A DNA stretch of 64,000 nucleotides from Lachnospiraceae bacterium (GCA_017480565.1 JAFVAL010000056.1:1-64000), one strand, 5' to 3'; numbered from the stretch's first letter, positions 53,391-61,931 are shown. Program-made: numbers and translations. The notes: a model not told the origin generated them from the sequence alone.

Positions 53391-53732
53391 TTAATACCCG
53401 ATCTCTTTGACCAAAAACTGCTGCCCGCCGAGAATCTTCTTGCGTCTTGACTTACACTTCGGGCAGACTCCCTCATTTTTCATCACGTCATACATCGCAT
53501 GGCAGTCCTCGCAGAGCGCTTCTCCCGGAACCGAGATGATCTTTAGTTCCGCTCCTTCAAACACCGGCTTTTTCTCAGTCACAATCGGGAAATACTTGTA
53601 GAAGAAGACCGGCAGATACCCGCTTAACTCGCCCACTTCCAGCGTCAAATACGCAATCTTCTCGATTTGGTTGTCCAGTGCGGTCTGCTCGGCAAGATCA
53701 ACCGCTTTTTGCAGGACACTGATCTCATGCAT
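53391..53732 (-). CDS. hypA: Hydrogenase nickel-insertion protein HypA
   Basis: 113 residues starting with the nickel-binding MHE. A zinc-binding pair of CxxC motifs (CEDC and CPKC) lies near 73-95. HypA delivers nickel to NiFe hydrogenase precursors. No other hyp gene or hydrogenase subunit is in the window. It overlaps the large Fe-S flavoprotein gene by 8 bases, suggesting a shared transcript and possibly a link to that enzyme rather than to a local hydrogenase. Confidence 0.88.
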   Translation of the reverse strand: MHEISVLQKAVDLAEQTALDNQIEKIAYLTLEVGELSGYLPVFFYKYFPIVTEKKPVFEGAELKIISVPGEALCEDCHAMYDVMKNEGVCPKCKSRRKKILGGQQFLVKEIGY

Positions 53733-56463
53733 GGATCTTCCTCTTGACGATCCGTCCGACCTTCTTTGCTTCTTCCTTTAAGACGGTCGGAACCAGTTTC
53801 TCATAAGGCACGCCCCAGGCATCCGCCACGCGGTCCAGATGAATCGCGTCAAACTTACACTTGAGTGTACACAGGCCGCAGCCGATGCAAAGCGCCGGGT
53901 CCACCTTTGCTGCGCCACAGCTTAAGCACCGGGCGGTTTCACATTTGACCTGCTCCTCCGTAAATGTCAGCCGCTCATCGCTGAAGGTCTTGACCTTGCT
54001 CATATCAATGCCGGGCACCTGTCTCGCGGAATGATCATAGCTCGGGATCACGAGATTGTCCTTATCAATATAGTGGAAGTTGTCTCTGTGCACGCGGCCC
54101 AAGGTCAGGCTGTGGCCTTCCCAGACGTAACGATGCACGGACTCTGCGCCTTCCTTGCCTGCGGCGATCGCATAGATTGCGAAGCTTGGGCCTGTGTAGA
54201 CATCGCCGCCGACAAACACATCCGGCTCTGCCGTCTGATACGTCCAGCCATCCGCCTTTGCGGTCTGGTTGCGGTTTAACTCCACCTTCGAGCCCTCGAG
54301 CAGGCCGCCCCACTGGATCGACTGTCCGATCGCAGCCAGGACAAAGTCTGCATCCAGAGAAATCGTGTCTTCCTCGTCATACTGCGGGTTAAATCTGCCA
54401 TCCGCATCCTTCACCTGCGTACATTTCTTGAAAATGATGCCGCTCACGCTGCCATTTTCCGCAAGGATCTCCTTCGGCCCCCAGCCGCAGCAGACTTCGA
54501 TGCCTTCGCGCTCCGCTTCCAGTACTTCCTCTTCCGCGGCAGGCATCTCCTCTCTCTGCTCCAGGCAAAGCATCGTCACCTTCTCTGCACCGAAACGAAC
54601 CGCGGTGCGCGCCACGTCAACCGCAACGTTGCCGCCGCCGACCACAACCACATGACCGGAGAGCTTCTCCATCTTGTCAAAGGATACATTTCTCAGGAAA
54701 TCGATGCCCGAAATCATGCCTTCGCTCTCCTCGCCTGCGATGCCAAGCTTTCTGCCGCCCTGTGCACCGATCGCGACATAGAAGCCCTTGTAGCCCTGTG
54801 TGCGCAGCTCCTCAAGCGTCACGTCTTTACCGACTTCGACATTACACTGAATGGTCACGCCAAGCTGGCGAATCACATCGATTTCCGCCTCCACGACCTT
54901 GCGGTCCAGGCGAAACTCCGGCATGCCAAATGTCATCATGCCGCCGGGGCGTGACTCCTTCTCAAAGACCGTCACATCATGACCCCAAATGGCAAGATAA
55001 TACGCTGCAGAAAGGCCCGCAGGGCCAGAACCGATGACAGCCACTTTCTTTCCTTCGGTAAATCTCTTCTCCGGGATGTAGCGGTTCTCTGCGGCAAGCT
55101 CCTGATCCGCAATGAACTTCTTCACTTCGTCGATCGCGACAGGGCTGTCGATGTCGCCGCGCGTACAAACCTGCTCGCAGAAACGTGCGCAGACACGTCC
55201 GCACATGGCCGGGAACGGGTTCTCTTTCTTGATCAGCTCCAGCGCTTCACGGTACTTGCCTTCATTTGCCTTCTTCAGATATCCCTGCACGGCAATGTGT
55301 GCAGGACAGTTGGTCTTACAAGGTGCGGTTCCCGTCTCATCGACCACATTTTTCCGGCCGGTCAGGAAATCTGCGCCGCGCCATTTGCTCGGAGGCATGA
55401 AGACGAAATCGCTTGCCACGGGTTCGCTCTTTAACTCGACAGGCTTCTTCTGGCAGAGCTTCTGGCCAAGACGCACCGCATTCTGCGGGCAAACTTCCAC
55501 GCAGCCGCCGCAGGCCACACAGTTGGAAGGATCCACTTCCGCGCAGTAATTGGACTTGGAAAGATCCGGGGAAGAGGTATACCAGGAGGTGCGCAGCGCC
55601 ATACAGGTATCCCAAGGGCAGTTGCAGATAAAGATCGAATGATCCGGCCCGTCAATGTTGGAGAGCTGGTGTACATAGCCAAGCTCCTCCGCACGTTTGA
55701 TTTTTGCCTCGGCCTCTTCGCGGGTCAGTCTCCTCGCCTTTCCGACCCGGATACAGCTCTCGGCATACGGTCCTAAATTGATGCACCATTCGCCTTCCAA
55801 ATCTGCAGTGCCCTCGCCCACCATCCTGCGCAGCTTTCTGCACTCGCAGGGCGCAACGCCGATACTCTCGCCCGCCCAGTCAAGCCAGTGAGAGACCTCT
55901 TCGTACTTGACCTTCCTGGTGTTCCCTTCGATTGCACTCTCCACCGGAATCGCACGCATCAGTGCAGCGCCCATAAAGGTTGCGCCAGAGATCTTCTTCT
56001 GCAAATCCAATACATAGTTTAAGAAAGCCGGAGCCGTCTCGGGATAGGCATCCGTGCGTTCTTTCGTCATGACCGTACTTTCCATCGCGCCAGGTGCAAA
56101 TACCGGCAGCTGCACTTTATCTTCCTCGCCCGGCCAGCTGCAGTACTCCAAAAGTCCGATGTAACAAAGATCGTAGGCCTTTTGTGCAGCTTCCTCGACG
56201 CTCATGTTCTGGAGTTTTGCAAGCTCCTCGATCGTGTAAGGGTGGCGCAGCTTCATTTTCAGCGCAAAGTCCACCTGCTCATCCGTGAGCTGTCTGTCAA
56301 AGAAAATGTACTCCCAGGACTTCTCATCCGGCAGTGGATTTAACATGTTGATGTGTCTCACCAACTTGATCAGATTCTTCCTCGGCTTCGGGCTTTTCTC
56401 CCGCTCATAAGCCTCCAGGCACTTCTTTTCGCCTTCTGTCAACACATGTTTTGTCTGCAGCAT
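53725..56463 (-). CDS. Multi-cluster Fe-S flavoprotein, GltD/NfnB-like oxidoreductase
   Basis: 912 residues. The N-terminal ~200 residues carry a helical, wHTH-like region. A Cys-rich segment (APCECRK at 205-209, CINLGPYAESC, ICNCPWDTC) leads to a ferredoxin motif CVACGGCVEVCP (315-326). Residues 382-435 hold the GltD-type cluster region (CKTNCPAHI, CGRVCARFCEQVC). FAD is bound at GSGPAG (478-483) and NAD(P) at VVVGGGNVAVDVA (about 600). Two further cluster motifs lie near 860-885 (CLSCGAAK, CIGCGLCTLKC). Such proteins move electrons between NAD(P)H and ferredoxin-like partners. It lies 12 bases downstream of an ArsR-type regulator. The partner is unknown. Confidence 0.85.
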   Translation of the reverse strand: MLQTKHVLTEGEKKCLEAYEREKSPKPRKNLIKLVRHINMLNPLPDEKSWEYIFFDRQLTDEQVDFALKMKLRHPYTIEELAKLQNMSVEEAAQKAYDLCYIGLLEYCSWPGEEDKVQLPVFAPGAMESTVMTKERTDAYPETAPAFLNYVLDLQKKISGATFMGAALMRAIPVESAIEGNTRKVKYEEVSHWLDWAGESIGVAPCECRKLRRMVGEGTADLEGEWCINLGPYAESCIRVGKARRLTREEAEAKIKRAEELGYVHQLSNIDGPDHSIFICNCPWDTCMALRTSWYTSSPDLSKSNYCAEVDPSNCVACGGCVEVCPQNAVRLGQKLCQKKPVELKSEPVASDFVFMPPSKWRGADFLTGRKNVVDETGTAPCKTNCPAHIAVQGYLKKANEGKYREALELIKKENPFPAMCGRVCARFCEQVCTRGDIDSPVAIDEVKKFIADQELAAENRYIPEKRFTEGKKVAVIGSGPAGLSAAYYLAIWGHDVTVFEKESRPGGMMTFGMPEFRLDRKVVEAEIDVIRQLGVTIQCNVEVGKDVTLEELRTQGYKGFYVAIGAQGGRKLGIAGEESEGMISGIDFLRNVSFDKMEKLSGHVVVVGGGNVAVDVARTAVRFGAEKVTMLCLEQREEMPAAEEEVLEAEREGIEVCCGWGPKEILAENGSVSGIIFKKCTQVKDADGRFNPQYDEEDTISLDADFVLAAIGQSIQWGGLLEGSKVELNRNQTAKADGWTYQTAEPDVFVGGDVYTGPSFAIYAIAAGKEGAESVHRYVWEGHSLTLGRVHRDNFHYIDKDNLVIPSYDHSARQVPGIDMSKVKTFSDERLTFTEEQVKCETARCLSCGAAKVDPALCIGCGLCTLKCKFDAIHLDRVADAWGVPYEKLVPTVLKEEAKKVGRIVKRKIHA

Positions 56464-56475
56464 CGTCGCTCCTTT

Positions 56476-56829
56476 CTACTGGCAAGTCTGTGCAACCGGA
56501 CAGTTCTCGCAATCATAGTCATATTGACACGGAGTCCACACCACAGAAAACCCGTGTTCCATCGCTGTTTGAAAATCTTCAATCGCTTCTCTTGAAACAG
56601 AATAATAGACCGTATTTCCGATCTTTTTTCTCGTCACAAACCCGCACAAGCTCAGAATCTGCAAATGCTTGCTCACCGCCGGCTGCGATATGTGAAGCAT
56701 CTGCGCAATCTTGCTCACACTCATTGAGTCTGTCTGTGAGGAACCGAGAATCTTCAAAATCTTCATACGGTTTGGTTCTGTGATCGCTTTCGCGTACACA
56801 TTGATTCGTTCAACCAACCCAGATTTCAT
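56476..56829 (-). CDS. ArsR-family regulator with C-terminal four-cysteine motif
   Basis: 117 residues from the ATG at 56829, chosen because GGAG lies 8 bases upstream; the ATG at 56835 is too close. A winged helix at about 15-85 (MSVSKIAQMLHISQPAVSKH) is followed by the tail CQYDYDCENCPVAQTC. The four Cys, spaced C-x5-C-x2-C-x5-C, could hold an Fe-S cluster or metal. It probably controls the Fe-S flavoprotein and hypA in response to redox or metal state, by inference. Confidence 0.87.
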   Translation of the reverse strand: MKSGLVERINVYAKAITEPNRMKILKILGSSQTDSMSVSKIAQMLHISQPAVSKHLQILSLCGFVTRKKIGNTVYYSVSREAIEDFQTAMEHGFSVVWTPCQYDYDCENCPVAQTCQ

Positions 56830-56841
56830 ATTCATAACTCC

Positions 56842-56891
56842 ATAACCATTAAGTTATAATCAGTATAGAATCCTACCTTTTGGTTAGTCAA
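56842..56891 (-). promoter_or_regulatory. Promoter and operator of the ArsR-type regulator operon
   Basis: -35 TTGACT (56886-56891), 18-base spacer and -10 TATACT (56862-56867). An inverted repeat ATAACCATTAAGTTAT (56842-56857) lies between the -10 and the start codon, the usual place and style (ATAA...TTAT) for ArsR-family autorepression. Confidence 0.75.
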
Positions 56892-56968
56892 TGCTATCTA
56901 TTGCTTTGCAAATAAAAAATGCCTCCCCACATCGTGGACAAGCATCCTTTCACCATTGTTCGGTTTTC

Positions 56969-57490
56969 TCAGCTCATCTGTACCTGGCACATCTTCATCG
57001 TCGTAAGCGCTGCCTCGTGGCTCTCCGGCGTCACACCTGCGCAGCAAGTCGGATCCACAGAGATCTTCACCTCCGGCATCGTCGCCTTTAAAAGAAGTGC
57101 ATTTGACACGACACAAATGTCCGTGCAAAGTCCGATGAGTTCAATCTCGATCTCTTCTTTCTTTGCGATCTTCTTCAGATCCTTCGCAAGCTTCCTGCTG
57201 CCAAATGTGGGCTTCTCATAGATTGCGGCGTCCTCCAAAAGCTCCGCAATGTCTGCCCGAATCTTCCAGCCTTCACTGCCGCGGATGCAATGCGGTACCG
57301 GCAGGTACTTGCCTTCCTGCGTCTCCATGTAATTCTCCTCATGGGTGTCCATCGTCGCAATGACGTTGCAGGCCGGATACGACCGAATCTTGGCCTTCAC
57401 ATTCTCCACAATCGCTTCGGCTTCTTTGGTGCCCAAAGCACCGTCGATAAAGTCATTCTGCATATCTACAACAACCAGCAATTTACGCAT
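56969..57490 (-). CDS. Cysteine hydrolase, nicotinamidase/isochorismatase family
   Basis: 173 residues from the ATG at 57490 (MRKLLVVVDMQNDFIDG). The catalytic Asp is in VVDMQNDF, Lys in the YEKPTFGS region, and the nucleophilic Cys in IGLCTDICVVSNA. The THEENY element is typical of nicotinamidase-like members. It would hydrolyse nicotinamide or a related amide. Single gene; the upstream region from 57491 to 57546 shows no strong promoter. Confidence 0.87.
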   Translation of the reverse strand: MRKLLVVVDMQNDFIDGALGTKEAEAIVENVKAKIRSYPACNVIATMDTHEENYMETQEGKYLPVPHCIRGSEGWKIRADIAELLEDAAIYEKPTFGSRKLAKDLKKIAKKEEIEIELIGLCTDICVVSNALLLKATMPEVKISVDPTCCAGVTPESHEAALTTMKMCQVQMS

Positions 57491-57546
57491 TGATTTGTCC
57501 TCCATAAACTTCGTGGCATCATTATAACATATCTTGCAGAGAAATG

Positions 57547-58731
57547 TTACAGTTCTTTGCTTGCAATGACAACCGTGTGACCTTCGCTCTCCTGCTCTTT
57601 TCCGGTCTCTAAAAATCCGTTCTTATGCCAGAAATGTTCCGACTGCGGATTGCCTTTGACCCATGCAAGAGACAGTCTTCTGAGCCCGGAATCTTTCAAA
57701 AACTCACACAACCCGTCGATGAGTTTACTCCCGATTCCCTGCCCCTGCACGGACACATTTGTCATGAAAAATCCGATCCAGCCGACCTCTTCCTTCGGAT
57801 ATCCAACAATAAAATCAAGCACCGCAATCAACAGATCCCCCTGATAAAATCCGAGGTAGAACTTGTCTTCCAACCCCTTCCCCGGCGGCAGTGCCGTGAG
57901 ATCTTTATTAATGCTCTCCTCCGTCGCAACGGGCGGGAAAAACTCGTAATAGAACGCATTCCCTTTGCACAATTCATAAATCTCAGGGACATCTTTCTCG
58001 CTAAGTTTTCTTCCGTGATATCCTGCAATCTGAAATGAATCCGCCAGCAATTTCTCCAGATTCACCATCTGAATCATCGTATTCTCAGGAATCTCTTTTT
58101 GGCAAATGCAGCATCGATAGCCGGTGATCAAGTCCCATTCTTTTAGCGCATACCGCTCCGCCATATCTCCCTGCATTACGAACAAGCTTCCCTGCTCTTC
58201 GACGATCTGAAAGGCATTCATCGGAAGCTTCATTCCAAGCCCTGTCAGCTTCATAAAGCTCTCTTTCCTCGTCCAATACCGGAAGAAAAGCTCCCTTTTT
58301 TCCTGCTCGGAGGATGCGTTTTGAATCGCCTGCACCTCCTCTTTGCGAAAAAATCTCTCCGCGATTCTCAGGTCTCTTTCAGCGGTTTTCTCAGAAACAG
58401 CCTCCACATCGCACCCAATTTCTTCGGTCGAAACCGCGCACATCACATAATCACCGGAGTGCGAAATGTTAAAGTGTACCTCCTCAATTCCGACAAGATA
58501 AGGCTTTCCATTTGCCCCAAATTCATAGGCAAGTTCCGGCTCAGAATATCCGAACGCCTTTAACCCTTCCCGCAGCAAAACTTCTGCGCAAAGCGCCTGC
58601 CGTTTTGCCAAATCATTGCGGTAGGAGAGCACCTTTTCCCTGCGCTGCGGGGAAGCCTGCCGAAAAGCAAGGTGATATAAGGCGCGATCTTCTATTGGTT
58701 TTATATTTGATATCAAAACAATTGTTCGCAT
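57547..58731 (-). CDS. 4'-phosphopantetheinyl transferase fused to GNAT acetyltransferase
   Basis: 394 residues. Residues 1-220 are an Sfp-type phosphopantetheinyl transferase with HFNISHSGDYVMCAV, the Mg-binding GCDVE (Asp108, Glu110) and WTRKESFMKLTG (Trp153-Lys160 region). Residues about 225-394 are a GNAT domain with the acetyl-CoA loop QGQGIGSKLI. The former activates carrier proteins of fatty acid, peptide or polyketide synthesis. The role of the added acetyltransferase is unknown. No carrier or synthase genes are nearby. Confidence 0.88.
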   Translation of the reverse strand: MRTIVLISNIKPIEDRALYHLAFRQASPQRREKVLSYRNDLAKRQALCAEVLLREGLKAFGYSEPELAYEFGANGKPYLVGIEEVHFNISHSGDYVMCAVSTEEIGCDVEAVSEKTAERDLRIAERFFRKEEVQAIQNASSEQEKRELFFRYWTRKESFMKLTGLGMKLPMNAFQIVEEQGSLFVMQGDMAERYALKEWDLITGYRCCICQKEIPENTMIQMVNLEKLLADSFQIAGYHGRKLSEKDVPEIYELCKGNAFYYEFFPPVATEESINKDLTALPPGKGLEDKFYLGFYQGDLLIAVLDFIVGYPKEEVGWIGFFMTNVSVQGQGIGSKLIDGLCEFLKDSGLRRLSLAWVKGNPQSEHFWHKNGFLETGKEQESEGHTVVIASKEL

Positions 58732-58738
58732 ACTGTTA

Positions 58739-59995
58739 TTAAATCCTCAAACTGAATGCAGGCCTCATATGGTTGATCTGCCCTCTGGATAAATCATTTT
58801 TTAAAGCAAGTCGTTCCCAATTGTCCTGAACAATTGAGATAATTTCTTCAGCAAATTCTTTCGCTCTTGCTTCTGTAAGACCAAATTTTGACGCGTTTTT
58901 AATCGCTAATTTCGTGGAAATAGTGTTGTCTTTTTCATCTACATTCAGCGCCAATTCATCTCCATATGGAACAGGATTTACATCATACAAAGGCGATAGT
59001 CTCCAGCCTTGATCCGAAAGAATAAACGCATGGTTTCGCAAATGATCATCTGTATTCGTTACGGCCATATTAAAAACTATTCTTTTCCACAGTTCAAGTA
59101 AATCTCTTTTTGGGTCCGCACTACTAGATTTGATAAAGCTTGCAATGTCCAAGTAACTAACGCCTTCTGCTGCAGACGCTCCGTCCGTTTCACCCAGCAA
59201 AGTCATGGCTGATGCAAAATGAATCCGTTGATCTCCATCTCGGTCAAACCGCTTCACTAAGAACGTTGAGCCTAAATTTGAAAACTTTTCCATTTTCGAT
59301 TCAACCGTCCTTAATCCGCACATTCCCGCAAGATCATATACGGTTTTCTCCCATGCACCGGTATCATTCTCGTCATTTTTTGAGGGAAATTTTGCGATCC
59401 ACAGCTGCCCTTTTTCATCCATGACCGTTGCTTTTGGGCGTGCACCACCTAAAGATGAGCCAGGTCGCATTAACTGTGCGATCCATTTTTCTGGGAAACC
59501 TGTTTCATCCTTCTCATAGTTTCTTGATGCTTCTTCCAGCGTACGCAGTGCTGTCCAAGGAGGTACTGGCGTGTCCTTATCATCCGAAACAAACGGCCCA
59601 TCGAGCTCTGTCTTAAATTGCAGTCCACCCATTCTTGTTTTATCATACACGCCAAGCAAGTAATCGCTGGCAAATAGTTTTTTGGGTTTTCTTCCTTCTC
59701 TCTCCGCAAGAATTCTCTCACGTTTATTCATTAATACACGTCCCCAACGATCAGGTGATGCGTCAGCAAACAATCCGAATATCTCTTTCCCTTGCGGGTA
59801 CTGTCTGCCTTCATAAGGAATCAGCTCAGGATCGAGATTAATCATCATTTTCGACTGTTTGAGCCACTCTTTCTCATATTCAAATGAGTAACTTTCTCCG
59901 CCTCGTATAATATTTACATAGAGGCGCCCAAGCAGGTTAGGCTCTATCCCGCTGAAACTGTCATATACATATATGGTTTTCCGCTCGGATGCCAT
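58739..59995 (-). CDS. hipA: HipA kinase toxin, module 2
   Basis: 418 residues with full HipA layout. The N-terminal subdomain includes GLFADASPDRWGR. The ATP-binding SSLGGARPKA is followed by catalytic loop TNTDDHLRNHAFIL and metal site WRLSPLYDVNP. HipA phosphorylates its target on Ser (GltX in E. coli) and stalls growth. The start ATG overlaps the hipB stop (TAATG). The next gene downstream, the phosphopantetheinyl transferase fusion, follows after 7 bases, though no functional tie is known. Confidence 0.9.
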   Translation of the reverse strand: MASERKTIYVYDSFSGIEPNLLGRLYVNIIRGGESYSFEYEKEWLKQSKMMINLDPELIPYEGRQYPQGKEIFGLFADASPDRWGRVLMNKRERILAEREGRKPKKLFASDYLLGVYDKTRMGGLQFKTELDGPFVSDDKDTPVPPWTALRTLEEASRNYEKDETGFPEKWIAQLMRPGSSLGGARPKATVMDEKGQLWIAKFPSKNDENDTGAWEKTVYDLAGMCGLRTVESKMEKFSNLGSTFLVKRFDRDGDQRIHFASAMTLLGETDGASAAEGVSYLDIASFIKSSSADPKRDLLELWKRIVFNMAVTNTDDHLRNHAFILSDQGWRLSPLYDVNPVPYGDELALNVDEKDNTISTKLAIKNASKFGLTEARAKEFAEEIISIVQDNWERLALKNDLSRGQINHMRPAFSLRI

Positions 59996-60315
59996 TACTT
60001 TTTCCTCCTCGGAGCTCTTTTCCTGGCAACAAGTTCTAGATCCTGAAGCGCTCTACCCATCTCATCATCTTTTGCAACCAAAAGCAAATCCTGATCCATA
60101 CGGTTCAACGCATGTAAAACCGCAGCATAGATCCCCATGGCAACGGCAGGATTTCCCGACTCTACCTTCCAAACGGATGTCCTGCTGATCCCTGCACGTT
60201 CGGCAACCAATTCCACGGAAAGATTTCTCCTGAGACGAGCCAGTTTAATCTGCTCCCCCATAATTCTTAAAATCTCTTCTGTGTCTGGCATAATATTGTA
60301 AGCAGCTTTCTTCAC
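59995..60315 (-). CDS. hipB: HipB antitoxin/regulator, module 2
   Basis: 106 residues from the GTG at 60315, which has AAGGAG 6 bases upstream; an in-frame TTG at 60339 lacks a ribosome site. The XRE helix-turn-helix is LARLRRNLSVELVAERAGIS...TSVWKVESG. The C-terminus is rich in Arg/Lys. It binds hipA product and the inverted repeat just upstream. Confidence 0.88.
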   Translation of the reverse strand: MKKAAYNIMPDTEEILRIMGEQIKLARLRRNLSVELVAERAGISRTSVWKVESGNPAVAMGIYAAVLHALNRMDQDLLLVAKDDEMGRALQDLELVARKRAPRRKK

Positions 60316-60345
60316 GGCTCTCTCCTTTATCTCTCTCAAACAAAT

Positions 60346-60402
60346 ATAACGTTTACTATTATAGACTGATTTAAATTTATTGTCAATAATAGTAAACGTT
60401 AT
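60346..60402 (-). promoter_or_regulatory. Consensus promoter inside a perfect 17-bp inverted repeat, hipBA module 2
   Basis: -35 TTGACA (60381-60386), 17-base spacer and -10 TATAAT (60358-60363), a full consensus promoter. Perfect inverted arms ATAACGTTTACTATTAT (60346-60362) and ATAATAGTAAACGTTAT (60386-60402) cover the -10 and the -35 ends. HipB dimers bound at both arms would block transcription fully. Confidence 0.9.
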
Positions 60403-60430
60403 TTGTCATCAAGCATTGATCGAAGGACGT

Positions 60431-61138
60431 TTATTTCACGCCCTCAAATTCCCACGTCTTCGTATCGATCACCAAGAATTCCTGCGTCCCGATCGGTATC
60501 CTGTTTCTGTCCGTGCTAAACACATCGCAGGAAATGAGATTGCCTACCCGCAGGATTCTCTCCACCGGTGTATGTCCGACCACCTGCAGATATTCGTCCA
60601 CCCTGTACAATTCATCCCTCTCATACTGCGGCCGGAACCAAAGCGGCGATTCATCCAACCAAAGATCCGAATACCCAAACGTATTGATCTCTGCGATCAC
60701 CGCGTCCACATTTTGCTGCGATTTTGGCGACACATAATCTTCCACATACCTCTGCGTCAACCCACCATGCATGAACAAAACGTTGTCAATTTTGTGGATA
60801 AAAGCGATATTTCCTTCCGGGACAGCCTCCTCTAATTTCCTCAATTTCTCGCAAACCACGCGCGGCGCAATCCGCGAATATCCTGTCTCTCTCTGGTTCC
60901 AGGGATAACACACATCATGGTTTCCGTAGCACCAAAGTGTGTCCGAAAACTCCTTTGCAAATGCAATCGCAGCGTCGTACGACTGCATATAAAGATCCAA
61001 ATTAAACTCCTGCCGCCAGTCATCCGCGATGTCCATCAGGCAAATGGCGCGTTCTGCCTTTCCCTTCTTCATCAGCCCTCTTGCACGCTCAAACATCCAC
61101 GGTTTTAGGTGCACATCCGGTATCACCAGCACCTTCAT
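60431..61138 (-). CDS. Calcineurin-like metallophosphoesterase
   Basis: 235 residues with the family metal motifs: IPDVHLK near the N-terminus, CYGNHDVC, FMHGG and VGHTPVERI. These proteins are protein phosphatases, nucleotidases or phosphodiesterases; this one is closest in layout to Ser/Thr phosphatase-like members. It starts 3 bases after the alpha/beta hydrolase gene, one operon. Confidence 0.88.
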   Translation of the reverse strand: MKVLVIPDVHLKPWMFERARGLMKKGKAERAICLMDIADDWRQEFNLDLYMQSYDAAIAFAKEFSDTLWCYGNHDVCYPWNQRETGYSRIAPRVVCEKLRKLEEAVPEGNIAFIHKIDNVLFMHGGLTQRYVEDYVSPKSQQNVDAVIAEINTFGYSDLWLDESPLWFRPQYERDELYRVDEYLQVVGHTPVERILRVGNLISCDVFSTDRNRIPIGTQEFLVIDTKTWEFEGVK

Positions 61139-61141
61139 TTC

Positions 61142-61708
61142 TCATTCCCCCAAGATAAACTTTCTTGTCTTTTTCATCACTTTTCTCAGATTTTTAATGT
61201 CCAGAATCGGGTCTGTACTCTCCAGCGAATGGTTCGCGCCTTCAATGATATGGCAAGGGATATTCTTCTGCCAACAGATGGTCGGAATCCGGCTGTTTTC
61301 TCTGCCAACCCAAGGGTCATCATTTCCGGTAAAGACAATACTTTCCCCAAAAGAATACGCAAATGTCTCCGGCAACGGTGTATAAAAAACCAGCCGTATG
61401 CGGTCCCGAACAGCGCTTTCCGAAGCTAGCTTTGCCGCCACAATCGTGCCGATGCTCTTCCCGATAAACAATATGTCCTCATAGGTTGAAAAATCAACGT
61501 CTTTTAACATCTCTTCCGCCTGTGCAAGCGCAATCTCAAAAGACTGCTGCATCCGGCCGGCGTCCCCCTGAATCTTCGGCGGAAAGCCGGTGTACGGGAG
61601 CGGGATCTCTTCATATCCCAGCTGCTTTGCAAGCTTCCTGCCGTAATGCATTAACGGCTTGTCCACGGTATACCCAATCCCCGGAAAAAACACTGCTACT
61701 TTGTTCAC
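61142..61708 (-). CDS. Alpha/beta hydrolase
   Basis: 188 residues. The start MNKVAVFFPGIGYTVDKPLM, the nucleophile elbow IGKSIGT (GxSxG) and a late GANHSLE histidine define a small alpha/beta hydrolase. Substrate unknown. First gene of a two-gene operon with the metallophosphoesterase. Confidence 0.83.
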   Translation of the reverse strand: MNKVAVFFPGIGYTVDKPLMHYGRKLAKQLGYEEIPLPYTGFPPKIQGDAGRMQQSFEIALAQAEEMLKDVDFSTYEDILFIGKSIGTIVAAKLASESAVRDRIRLVFYTPLPETFAYSFGESIVFTGNDDPWVGRENSRIPTICWQKNIPCHIIEGANHSLESTDPILDIKNLRKVMKKTRKFILGE

Positions 61709-61772
61709 TTCGCTCCCTCCATCTCTATGTTTTCATCTCACTAACGAGTCTCTTTGCACATCCACTTCTACC

Positions 61773-61829
61773 CTACAGCCTTCCCGCCTGATTGGTCGCG
61801 GTCTGGCCATGCCTGATGATGTAAATCAT
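61773..61829 (-). pseudogene. Remnant of a histidine phosphatase (phosphoglycerate mutase-like) gene
   Basis: On the minus strand an ATG at 61829 with GGGGGAAG upstream reads MIYIIRHGQTATNQAGRL and then stops (TAG, 61773). This is the N-terminus of the histidine phosphatase family, including the RHG active-site motif. Nothing matching the rest of the family follows in any frame before the next gene 64 bases on. It looks like a decayed gene remnant left in the leader of the hydrolase operon. Confidence 0.6.
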
Positions 61830-61863
61830 ATGTCTTCCCCCGATTCCTTCAAACTCATTTTCT

Positions 61864-61892
61864 ATTATACCTTGTCTTACGCAGAATTCAAA
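61864..61892 (-). promoter_or_regulatory. Promoter upstream of the histidine-phosphatase remnant and hydrolase operon
   Basis: -35 TTTGAA (61887-61892), 17-base spacer and -10 TATAAT (61864-61869). Transcription would pass through the remnant and continue into the alpha/beta hydrolase and metallophosphoesterase genes, giving a leader of about 150 bases. Confidence 0.6.
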
Positions 61893-61905
61893 GAAGATTC
61901 CAAAG

Positions 61906-61931
61906 GAAAAGGGGACCCTGTGCGGATCCCC
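61906..61931 (-). terminator. Terminator of the GPH symporter gene
   Basis: GGGGATCC-type stem (61911-61917 with 61924-61931, one mismatch) is followed on the minus strand by TTTTCCTTT. It lies 45 bases past the stop at 61976. Confidence 0.78.

Noticed and set aside
53391..53732. HypA as evidence for a NiFe hydrogenase operon here
   Set aside because: No hydrogenase subunit or other hyp gene is found in the surrounding sequence.
56895..56950. A possible remnant of a small Cys-rich (CPRCGEAF) protein downstream of the nicotinamidase-like gene
   Set aside because: The frame has a stop directly before the motif, no start codon, and overlaps the ArsR-operon promoter. The match is too short to support.
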